A DNA stretch of 64,000 nucleotides from Chromatiales bacterium (ex Bugula neritina AB1) (GTDB lineage: Bacteria > Pseudomonadota > Gammaproteobacteria > Granulosicoccales > Granulosicoccaceae): assembly GCA_001730015.1 (NCBI GenBank), contig MDLA01000205.1, forward strand, positions 1 through 64,000, read 5' to 3'. Positions within the stretch are counted from its first letter, which is position 1. Each line of letters opens with the position of its first letter. Below are positions 1 to 6,655 of the stretch, piece after piece. A model generated the notes under the pieces. That model ran no database searches. It saw only the letters and a program-made list of their open reading frames with translations, and was not told the DNA's origin. Position numbers and translations under genes: made by a program.

Positions 1-105
1 TTGTTCTCTCGCGTCGAATACCTGCTGATATTTGCTGGAGAAAAAATTAGTTGTGGAATCAAAGGTCAGGTGAGATCCCGTCAATCCCGTGAATTATGCG
101 GGTTA
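1..105. mobile_element. Partial copy of a short inverted-repeat (MITE/REP-like) element
   Basis: This stretch aligns without gaps to 3107-3211 with about 86 of 105 bases identical, so it is a second copy of the 145-bp element at 3068-3212. Its left part, including the left inverted repeat, lies outside the window. The right inverted repeat is at 87-105. The copy overlaps the 3' end of the leftward gene at 81-1508: the stop codon (81-83) and the last seven codons (up to base 104) lie in element sequence. It has no coding capacity of its own. The family is not recognised; the mobile nature is inferred from two diverged copies with inverted ends. Confidence 0.7.
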
Positions 106-1508
106 CGTCTTCTTCTATTTACAGCCACCAGAAATATAGCCAACAGCGCTGGCAGTGGCTGACTCATTGCGCCGCCACCACTACCGCCGCTTGCCGATGT
201 GACGATCGTTTTAGACTGTGTAGACGCATTATTGTCCACCGGATCTATAGCATCGCCTGTTAGCGTGAATTCAAGTGATTTCTCGTTGTTCGCTGTAACT
301 GACTCGTTTTCTACAGAACTTACAGATGCGAAAATAGTGGCTGGTCCGCGACGGATAGCCATAACGGAGAAGTTGCTGCTACGGGTTTCACCGGGTGTGA
401 TCTCCGCAAGTGCACAGGTCACCGCACTGCCATTAATGGAACAGTCGCTGCTTGCCACAAAAGAAAATGCATCCGGCAGCGCGGCACCAGCGACTGGCGT
501 GGTTGCTGTAACTGAGTTGCTGTCATTGGTGCTGGATAGTGTTACTACAATGATATCGCCGGTTGTCGCTTGTAACGAATCAGCAGAGAGTTCCATACGC
601 AGATCGACTGTCGGTGTAACCGTTACGTGCGTTTGTGGCGACACCTGAATAGTCTGAGTATTGTCTGCTGGAGTGATGTCTGACTGGTCTGCTGAGACAG
701 AGAATCTTATTTCGGACGCTTCAGTCACATTGCCACTTGTAATCAGGGTAATTTGCGCAAGGTTGCCGGGTGCTATCTCGCTCAGAGTACACCTAACGGC
801 GTTGTCGGCCGTACTGCATCGGCTCGTCGGCTCCAGGGTTAGCCCGGCAGGGAGTTCCATTGATAAGACAGGGGAAGTGGCTATTGTCGTTTCATGGGTG
901 TTTTCTATATCAATACTGTATGCAGCGCTTCCGGATTGTCCCGGCGTGCCGGTATCGACTGAAACTCGTATGGCCAGGTCGGAGGCCGCTCCGGTTGAAT
1001 CGTCAGAGACCATTGTCAGCGTGCGCCAGCGCCCGCGAGCGTATGCGGTTATTGCCCCCTCCGGAATTAATCCGTTAGTGACTGCGTTTGACTCAACCGA
1101 AATCTCGGCGTTCGCTGGTATTGCGACGTCTTCAAATATATGGGACTGAATGCCCCAGTCTTCGTTGACTCGTGCATTGGTGGCGGTACCGACTATTACA
1201 CCATTGACCAGTAAGCGAAAATCACATTCGCCGTCAATTTCACCGAGTGTATCCAGAGTGACATCGTAGTTGCCGCCGGTACCGGTGAACGGGGCAGTGG
1301 CGCGGGCGAACAGGTCTCTGTTCTCTGGTCGGCCGGCATTGATCGCCAGCGCATCACGATCATTGGCTTGATCTTTATAGTACGGAACAACGCCGTCCTC
1401 TATCGAAGGGAAGTCGGATATGGCTTGATAAACCAGTGTCTCGGCTTGCAGACTGGCGCTTCCCAGAGAGCAACACGCGGCGGCAATTGCGAAGAATATT
1501 TTTTTCAT
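81..1508 (-). CDS. Secreted protein with DUF11-like repeats and GlyGly-CTERM-type tail
   Basis: A 475-residue exported protein of unknown function. Residues 1-22 form a signal peptide (MKKIFFAIAAACC start, cleavage near QA/ET). Residues of about 25-165 form a beta-rich region with no clear family. Two DUF11-like immunoglobulin-type repeats follow (about 170-290 and 300-420), each with a pair of cysteines in a S/D-C-S...V-x-C pattern. The C-terminus has a GGSGGG motif, a hydrophobic helix and an RRRR cluster, the layout of GlyGly-CTERM proteins that are processed by rhombosortase and passed to type II secretion; this role is an inference. The normal end would be at RRRR. Here the tail NPHNSRD and the stop codon come from the repeat element at 1-105. 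It is divergent from the dehydrogenase gene at 1643. Confidence 0.75.
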   Translation of the reverse strand: MKKIFFAIAAACCSLGSASLQAETLVYQAISDFPSIEDGVVPYYKDQANDRDALAINAGRPENRDLFARATAPFTGTGGNYDVTLDTLGEIDGECDFRLLVNGVIVGTATNARVNEDWGIQSHIFEDVAIPANAEISVESNAVTNGLIPEGAITAYARGRWRTLTMVSDDSTGAASDLAIRVSVDTGTPGQSGSAAYSIDIENTHETTIATSPVLSMELPAGLTLEPTSRCSTADNAVRCTLSEIAPGNLAQITLITSGNVTEASEIRFSVSADQSDITPADNTQTIQVSPQTHVTVTPTVDLRMELSADSLQATTGDIIVVTLSSTNDSNSVTATTPVAGAALPDAFSFVASSDCSINGSAVTCALAEITPGETRSSNFSVMAIRRGPATIFASVSSVENESVTANNEKSLEFTLTGDAIDPVDNNASTQSKTIVTSASGGSGGGAMSQPLPALLAIFLVAVNRRRRNPHNSRD

Positions 1509-1642
1509 CAGGGGATAACCCGGTTCGAGGGATATCTACTGGAAAACGGCTGATTAACTCGCACCTTGAGATGTGTACTGTCGAAGCCATCTCGCATTGC
1601 AACATGTCATAATGTAGCGAAACTCATTGTAAGGTGGAGAAA

Positions 1643-3031
1643 GTGACCCATACCCTGGCATCGACGCGAAATGTGCAGCTCGCGAGTGAGGTATTGAAAC
1701 AGCGTTTTGGTGAACGGTTTTTAACCGGTGATTCTATTAGAGAGCAACACGCTCACACGCTTACTTATCTTAGAAATCAGCCGCCTGATGCCGTGGTCTA
1801 CGCAGAAAATTCAAGTGATGTTGCGTTGATTGTCGAGATCTGCGCCGAGCATAATTGCCCGGTGATACCCTTCGGCACGGGTTCTTCACTGGAAGGACAG
1901 CTGAATGCTCCGGAAGGCGGTGTGTCTATTGATATGTCGCAGATGAATGAGGTCGTTGAGATTCATCCCGAAGATCTTACCGTGACTGTTCAGCCCGGAA
2001 TAACACGAAAAGCGCTTAACAGTTACCTGAGAGATACCGGTTTGTTCTTCCCCATCGATCCTGGAGCTGATGCAAGCATTGGCGGTATGGCTTCAACCCG
2101 GGCGTCGGGCACCAATGCGGTTCGATACGGAACCATGAAGGACAACGTTCTAGGGGTACGTGCCGTAATGGCAGACGGGCGTGAAATCAAAACGGCAAGC
2201 CGGGCGCGAAAGACAGCGGCGGGTTATGACCTCACACGTTTACTGGTCGGGTCAGAAGGTACTCTGGGTGTTATAACCGAAGTCACGCTTAAATTGCATG
2301 GTTTACCGGAGTCCGTTGCCGGTGGTATCTGTAATTTTCCTGATATCAGCTCCGCTTGTCAGGCGGCCATTCAAACGATCCAGTACGGGATCCCGATCGC
2401 CAGAATTGAATTGCTGGATCCGGTTCAGGTAGCTGCCTGCAATGCGTACTCGAAACTTAATCTGGCAGAAAAGCCCACAGTATTTGTAGAGTTTCACGGT
2501 TCTGACGCATCCACAGCTGAGCAATCGGCCATGTTCGGCGAAATTGTCAGTGATTGCGGTGGTTCCGATTTTCAATGGACTAGCGATGAAGAAAAACGAA
2601 GCAAGTTATGGCAGGCCCGTCACGATGCCTACTGGGCCGCTCGCGGGCTGCGGCCGTCGGCTGAAGCTATTGTCACCGATGCCTGTGTCCCTATATCGCA
2701 ACTGGCCGCCTGTGTTGAACAGACCTGTCAGGATATAAAAGAACATAACCTTCTGGCACCGATAGTCGGCCATGTTGGCGATGGTAATTTTCACACCAGT
2801 GTGCTGGTCGATATGAACAGCGAAAGCGAATTACTCGAAGCAAAGCAGTTTGCCGAGCGGCTTAGTCATCGGGCAATAAGTATGGGTGGCACATGTACCG
2901 GCGAGCACGGCATCGGACAGGGAAAAAAAGCCTATCTGCGTGAAGAACTTGGCGATACCGTAGATTTTATGGCAACAATAAAAGCGGCGATGGATCCGGG
3001 AAATATTATGAATCCGGGGAAGATATTCTAG
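1643..3031 (+). CDS. FAD-binding D-lactate dehydrogenase/glycolate oxidase family protein
   Basis: An FAD-linked 2-hydroxyacid dehydrogenase of the GlcD/D-lactate dehydrogenase (cytochrome) type, about 462 residues. It would oxidise D-lactate or a similar hydroxyacid and pass electrons to a membrane carrier. The N-terminal half is a PCMH-type FAD-binding domain (GTGSSLEGQ near residue 75, then PGADASIGGM, and LLVGSEGTLGVITE). The C-terminal half is the FAD-oxidase C domain with HVGDGNFH near residue 376 and CTGEHGIGQGK near 417. I chose GTG 1643 because AAGGTGGAG (1631-1639) is a good ribosome binding site for it; an in-frame GTG at 1634 lies within that site. The substrate cannot be read from the sequence. 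It stands alone between two copies of the repeat element. Confidence 0.85.
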   Translation: MTHTLASTRNVQLASEVLKQRFGERFLTGDSIREQHAHTLTYLRNQPPDAVVYAENSSDVALIVEICAEHNCPVIPFGTGSSLEGQLNAPEGGVSIDMSQMNEVVEIHPEDLTVTVQPGITRKALNSYLRDTGLFFPIDPGADASIGGMASTRASGTNAVRYGTMKDNVLGVRAVMADGREIKTASRARKTAAGYDLTRLLVGSEGTLGVITEVTLKLHGLPESVAGGICNFPDISSACQAAIQTIQYGIPIARIELLDPVQVAACNAYSKLNLAEKPTVFVEFHGSDASTAEQSAMFGEIVSDCGGSDFQWTSDEEKRSKLWQARHDAYWAARGLRPSAEAIVTDACVPISQLAACVEQTCQDIKEHNLLAPIVGHVGDGNFHTSVLVDMNSESELLEAKQFAERLSHRAISMGGTCTGEHGIGQGKKAYLREELGDTVDFMATIKAAMDPGNIMNPGKIF

Positions 3032-3067
3032 AGTATTGTAATCTCCAACCGTATGAATGATCCAGGC

Positions 3068-3212
3068 TTAACCCGCATTATTCACGGCGAGGGTTTTCAA
3101 AGTGGATATTCTTCTCGCGTCGCATACTTACTGATATTTGTAAGAGGAAAAGCTCTCTGTGGAATCAAAGGTCAAGTGAGATTCCGTCAATCCCGTGAAT
3201 AATGCGGGTTAA
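3068..3212. mobile_element. 145-bp element with perfect 20-bp terminal inverted repeats
   Basis: The ends 3068-3087 and 3193-3212 are perfect 20-base inverted repeats (TTAACCCGCATTATTCACGG and its complement). The 105 bases between them hold no open frame of note. TTAA occurs at both outer ends, so it could be part of the repeat or a target duplication; the copy at 1-105 ends GGGTTAC, so the TTAA is not fixed. The element sits 36 bases after the dehydrogenase stop codon. The stop codon of the broken phosphoesterase gene (3209-3211) lies inside it. It is MITE-like or REP-like; no transposase is nearby. Confidence 0.75.
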
Positions 3213-4166
3213 TTACCAAGACTATAATTACAAAATTGAGTGAAGTGAATGGTGAGTTGTTGGTCGATCAGTGAAATGACGCCAAGCTGTGGGGCTTCCC
3301 TTGATGGCGAAAAGCTGTTCCAGTCCTATTGCGGTCGGGGTGCTGGCGCCTGATATAGCGCTGAGCGCATGGTAGAAAAAGGGATTCCCTTTATACTGCC
3401 AGAGATTGGTCGGTGAACATGTATTTTAACTGCTGAGAATGTTCAATGGCTTCAAGGAATTCATCGCCGCTTTCGACTTTCTCCGTATCCTGCATCGGCA
3501 AGCCCAGTTTCATCGGAGGATGATGCATGAATAGATAAACGGGGTGATCACTTGCGGTTTGCAATTCATCAGAAAGCCAATCAAGTCTGGACTTGCAGAG
3601 TTCACCGGCGTCAGAACCTGGCTTTAATGTGTCCAGGCATAGAAATGTTCGTTCTGGCGTTTTTATCGAGTATTGAATGTATTCACGCATGCAACTGTCT
3701 GGTAGCGTGAAAGTAGAACGCAGCAGGAATCTATTGTCGTGGTTCCCCGCCATCGGGTAGTAGGGTATATTTAATGTGTCCAGGCGATCTTTGAGTGAAG
3801 TGTAATCTTCGAGACTTCCTCTACCCTGGTGTTGCATAAAATTTCGAGTTCAGAAGCTTATAGAGCGGTATAAACGGCGCTGCACGGAGTTTTTACTGGA
3901 TTGAGCCTAGTCATTCTAAGTGATATTCAGGAAAAATGAGTACAGCGCCTTAGATACTGCTATAGAAGCAGTGCAGTGGTACTGGGCCGGAATTTTATGC
4001 AACTCCAGGGTCTTTTAACCAGATCACCGGAAATCAAGCAGAATAAGCTGTCGCTATGGTTTTCGTTGATGAAATCGATAGCCGCAGACAATCGCTCTTG
4101 CGGGTTATGATTCAGAACGTTTTCCTGCGCGCTAAAATGCAGGTCGGATAACCAGATTATATTCAA
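3209..4166 (-). pseudogene. Broken metallophosphoesterase (CpdA/Icc-like), three lesions
   Basis: Reading leftward from ATG 4166, the start is a calcineurin-type phosphoesterase (WLSDLHFS for the D-x-H motif, SGDLV for the GD motif). After codon VKR it is split by the 189-bp insertion at 3823-4011. Removing the insert plus a 2-bp duplication (AG) restores the frame to VKRGSLEDYTSLKD, followed by GNHDNR and MHHPP. A second lesion is near 3418: LKYMF should run into xGH-VHRPISGS, but about 13 bases are missing between two likely copies of CATGTTC, which removes the GH of the GHxH metal motif. A third is an in-frame TAG after SALYQAPAPRPQ (near 3330). The repaired gene would encode about 259 residues, the usual length of cyclic-AMP phosphodiesterase CpdA. 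The remnants are long open stretches of 68 and 148 codons, so decay looks recent. Confidence 0.85.
3823..4011. mobile_element. 189-bp MITE-like insertion in the phosphoesterase gene
   Basis: The left end (3823-) reads ACCCTGGTGTTGCATAAAAT and the right end, read inward from 4011, ACCCTGGAGTTGCATAAAAT, so the ends are inverted repeats of about 20 bases with one mismatch. The inverted symmetry continues imperfectly for about 65-70 bases on each side (for example GGCGCTG on the left against CAGCGCC on the right), so the whole element could fold into one long hairpin. It has no coding frame. The flanks AG/AG suggest a 2-bp target duplication; 3 bp is also possible. It interrupts a reading frame that is restored when it is removed, which is direct evidence of insertion. 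The parent transposon family is not recognised. Confidence 0.85.
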
Positions 4167-4242
4167 TTTTCTTCAGTGTCGTATTGCATATGATAGAAAA
4201 TAGCAATTGTAATGCATCGATGCCATTATGGACAATACCGCG

Positions 4243-4267
4243 CTAACTCGTATCGTACACGAGTTAG
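4243..4267. repeat. Perfect 9-bp stem hairpin downstream of the cheX-like gene
   Basis: CTAACTCGT (4243-4251) and ACGAGTTAG (4259-4267) pair perfectly around a 7-base loop. It lies in the 183-base gap between the phosphoesterase pseudogene and the leftward chemotaxis genes, about 80 bases after the cheX-like stop. It may end that transcript, but there is no T-run on either side, so a factor-independent terminator is not supported. The rest of this gap shows nothing else. Confidence 0.5.
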
Positions 4268-4349
4268 ACGGTACGTTGCCTGGTGTTATGCATTCCGCCC
4301 GAAAAAACTGAGTAATAATCTCTGGACATTAAATCTTTAAGCCGGGAGT

Positions 4350-4820
4350 TTACATCAGGATGAACGTAAGCTCCCCCGGGCCGTAACCGGGTACGTCCAC
4401 CTTGAAGGCGACTGTTTCCACGTCATCCCCGAGTTCAGCAACCAGTTCTGTTTTAGTTCCCGGAGGGTAGACCTTTTCCAATCTCAGATGCTCCGAAGTG
4501 CCGCTCATAACTGCTCGTGTCAGAATGTTCACTACTTCGTAGTAGCATTCCTGCATGACTTCGGTCAGTTCTTTACTCTCGACAGCGTCATCTGCTCCAC
4601 CCTTGGGTATCATCATCATAATTGACCCGGAATAGGCTACCATTTCTATATTGGCTACGCACAGGCAGATTGGCTTGTCATCATCACTGATATAGTTTGC
4701 GATATATCCGCCTGCGGGATCAACCGCTGTGCCGTCACTGACCTCTACATCGTTACCGAACAGTGCACCCAGTAGGTCTTTAACTGATGTAGCCGTTGGG
4801 CTAACACATAATTTTGCCAT
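4350..4820 (-). CDS. CheX/CheC-like chemotaxis protein
   Basis: A 156-residue soluble protein placed 4 bases after cheY in the same leftward unit. Its middle segment, ELTEVMQECYYEVVNILTRAV (in two halves, residues 84-104), resembles the phosphatase helix of CheC/CheX/FliY proteins, where a Glu and an Asn three residues later (here E95 and N98) act on phospho-CheY. A proline pair follows at 119-120, close to the expected place. The first residue of the family motif (Asp/Ser) appears to be Glu91, so the match is imperfect. The likely role is to dephosphorylate or bind the adjacent CheY. Pairing with CheD at 13874 also fits, since CheC/CheX and CheD often co-occur. The family call rests on this motif and the context only. 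Confidence 0.55.
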   Translation of the reverse strand: MAKLCVSPTATSVKDLLGALFGNDVEVSDGTAVDPAGGYIANYISDDDKPICLCVANIEMVAYSGSIMMMIPKGGADDAVESKELTEVMQECYYEVVNILTRAVMSGTSEHLRLEKVYPPGTKTELVAELGDDVETVAFKVDVPGYGPGELTFILM

Positions 4821-4824
4821 TTTC

Positions 4825-5187
4825 TTATCCGATTATTGCGCCGAGAACTTTTTCAAACATTTCCACAGTGAAGGGTTTCGAAATCAGGAATTTCGCACCG
4901 TTATCGCTCGCCAGAGCGCGCATAGGCGGTGTTGCTTCAGTGGTAATAAAACCGAAGGTGACCTCGTTTCCATCTTCACGTAGTTTTTTAAGTAGTTCTA
5001 TGCCGGTCATGTTCGGCATGTTCCAGTCTGCTAGAATTAGATCGGGTTGATCTTTAGCGACTTCCTCGAGCGCAAGCAAGCCATCGGCTGCTTGTACTAC
5101 ATCGTTTCCACCAAACCCTGCCTGACGCAAGGTCTTGATTATCATTAAGCGCATCGCTGTGCTATCGTCGACAACTAAAATCTTCAT
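4825..5187 (-). CDS. cheY: CheY-type single-domain response regulator
   Basis: A 120-residue receiver domain with no output domain. The acidic pocket D7/D8, phospho-acceptor D54 (in LADWNMPNMTG), the conserved Thr at 82-83 (FITTEA) and K104 (LISKPF) are all present, so it should accept phosphate from the CheA encoded at 6656-8734 and act by protein contact. It is read leftward, with the cheX-like gene 4 bases downstream and cheR 121 bases upstream. The 121-base gap is A/T-rich and may hold its own promoter, but I see no convincing pair of boxes. Whether its target is a flagellar motor or another output cannot be told from the window: there are no flagellar genes here. Confidence 0.93.
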   Translation of the reverse strand: MKILVVDDSTAMRLMIIKTLRQAGFGGNDVVQAADGLLALEEVAKDQPDLILADWNMPNMTGIELLKKLREDGNEVTFGFITTEATPPMRALASDNGAKFLISKPFTVEMFEKVLGAIIG

Positions 5188-5308
5188 GAGTCTCCCTCTC
5201 GTGATGATGTCCAGTAGATATTTTCGGTCGAGCTTGTAAAAGCCTTAGTATCTTGTGGGTGAAAAATTAATAAAAATATATATTTCCGGTTTTCTAATTA
5301 TGAATATA

Positions 5309-6133
5309 TTACTTTCGCTGATAGGTTGTGCCACCGAGGCAGGTATAGGAATCGCACAGCTCGTTTAAGCTCTCCGAGTGACCGACAAACAATAGATCGC
5401 CAGGCTCCTGTAATTCTGAAAATCTATTGAACAGATCTATCTTGGTGCTTTTGTCAAAATAGATAACGACATTCCTGCAGAAAATAATGTCAATGCGGCT
5501 ATTGAAGTCGAATGGTTCAACCAGATTTAGTCGCTTGTATTCGATCAGATCCCGCAGTGGTTTTTTGACCCGGACTTTTCCGGCCAGCTCCCCTTTACCC
5601 TTGACAAAAGCAAATTTTTTACGAGTACGATCGAGTGATTCTATTTTGTCTTCGGAATAGATAGCTTGAGCGGCTTTATCAATGATCGTCTGGTCAATAT
5701 CCGAGGCAATTATTCGTATATCACTGGAGAATATGTCCTCGAAATATTCTGCAAGTGAAATGGCGATTGAATAGGGCTCTTCACCTGAAGAGCAGGCGGA
5801 AGACCATATAGTCCGGTTTTCCGGGCCGATTTCAGCCAGATGCTTTACCAGCGTATCGAAATGATGGTTTTCGCGGAAAAAGTGAGTGTGGTTTGTGGTT
5901 ACCTGATTGGTAAACTGGGTCAGTGACTCCCTCCCGGACTCAACGCGATCACAGTATTCGCCCAGCGTTTGGATATTCAGGGTTCGCATTCGTTTTGAGA
6001 TTCGGGCGCGAACGAAATCCTGCTTGTCATCGGCGATGACTATAGCGGTATGCTTATAAACAAGCTTTTGAATTCGATTGAATTCTTCGGTTTTTTGTTT
6101 TGCTAGACTAAGCTTGGGTGCACTGCTTTGCAT
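5309..6133 (-). CDS. cheR: Chemotaxis protein methyltransferase CheR
   Basis: Methylates glutamates on chemoreceptors with S-adenosylmethionine, opposing CheB. The protein has 274 residues, the usual length for a plain CheR without TPR repeats. The N-terminal helical domain carries the receptor-recognition region (residues 15-80, ending VTTNHTHFFRE). The Rossmann domain has the SAM site SSACSSGEEPYSIA (about 112-125), ASDID, and FCRNVVIYFD near residue 220. The start ATG 6133 gives a normal N-terminus. It is read leftward, divergent from cheA across a 522-base gap. Its likely substrate is the receptor at 9333-12251. Confidence 0.95.
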   Translation of the reverse strand: MQSSAPKLSLAKQKTEEFNRIQKLVYKHTAIVIADDKQDFVRARISKRMRTLNIQTLGEYCDRVESGRESLTQFTNQVTTNHTHFFRENHHFDTLVKHLAEIGPENRTIWSSACSSGEEPYSIAISLAEYFEDIFSSDIRIIASDIDQTIIDKAAQAIYSEDKIESLDRTRKKFAFVKGKGELAGKVRVKKPLRDLIEYKRLNLVEPFDFNSRIDIIFCRNVVIYFDKSTKIDLFNRFSELQEPGDLLFVGHSESLNELCDSYTCLGGTTYQRK

Positions 6134-6263
6134 CCTTGATCGTTCCGTGATTAGGGTGTGAGTCGCATCACAGCTAGCGGTGTTCCGGCGGGATTCTTGA
6201 TAGTGCCGCGTATCAGAGTTTTAGTTGCAAGGTGGCTGCAAAATGTGCGAAGGAGCCAATTAC

Positions 6264-6289
6264 TAAATAATTTTCCATTTCGCCGATAA
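6264..6289 (+). promoter_or_regulatory. Sigma-28 (FliA)-like promoter toward cheA
   Basis: TAAA at 6264-6267 is followed after 14 bases by GCCGATAA at 6282-6289. GCCGATAA is the exact enterobacterial sigma-28 -10 consensus; the usual gap from TAAA is 15, so the spacing is one short. It points toward cheA, about 365 bases before its start. A weaker ACCGATAA occurs at 6363-6370. Sigma-28 control would tie this cluster to the flagellar regulon; this is an inference from the match alone. Confidence 0.45.
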
Positions 6290-6553
6290 AGTTTTGGAGA
6301 GAGCCTGTTGCAGGCTCCTGATTTAAGCGCTGGCACTGTTGTTGATTCTAGTGAAAAGAAATACCGATAAGGCACATGGATTGTTCAGGCAGCAGGTTTC
6401 TCTGTAGCGAACTTACTAATGTGGCTGTGAGAATTACTGTGTCTGACGTGGCATTTCGGTATTCACAGAAAATTATTCCTGTTCCATATTATTGTCAGTG
6501 TAATTGCGTGCTTAATGGGCATGGGGTTGCGGCATTTTAGCGTCGATCGTCGT

Positions 6554-6578
6554 CCGGATAGTTTTGTCATCCGGTTTT
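6554..6578 (+). terminator. Terminator-like hairpin in the cheA leader
   Basis: CCGGAT (6554-6559) and ATCCGG (6569-6574) form a 6-bp stem with a 9-base loop, followed at once by TTTT. It lies between the putative sigma-28 promoter and cheA, so it could attenuate cheA transcription or end an unseen leader RNA. The stem is short, so this is weak as a terminator. Confidence 0.35.
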
Positions 6579-6655
6579 AATGCCTGCTAATTGACACGGG
6601 AAAAAATTGACACGTGTTCTGTGCAATTGAATGCTGACGCCGAGAGAGTAATGTC

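Larger units (their letters stand above)
6134..6655. other. 522-base divergent control region between cheR and cheA
   Basis: No gene is supported here. A 74-codon leftward frame (6151-6375) has no recognisable product. Visible items are a sigma-28-like promoter (6264-6289), a 7-bp stem palindrome GAGCCTG/CAGGCTC (6301-6317), a terminator-like hairpin (6554-6578), two direct copies of TTGACAC 16 bases apart (6591 and 6607), and the palindrome ACACGTGT (6610-6617). The second TTGACA could be a -35 box, but the expected -10 place is a poor match. The amount of structure suggests a regulated leader for the cheA operon. Confidence 0.55.

Noticed and set aside
3068..3212. The inverted-repeat element as a plain transcription terminator
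   Set aside because: The repeats are separated by 105 bases, there is no T-run, and a second copy exists.
6151..6375. 74-codon leftward frame in the cheR-cheA gap
   Set aside because: No ribosome site or family, and it covers the putative sigma-28 promoter.
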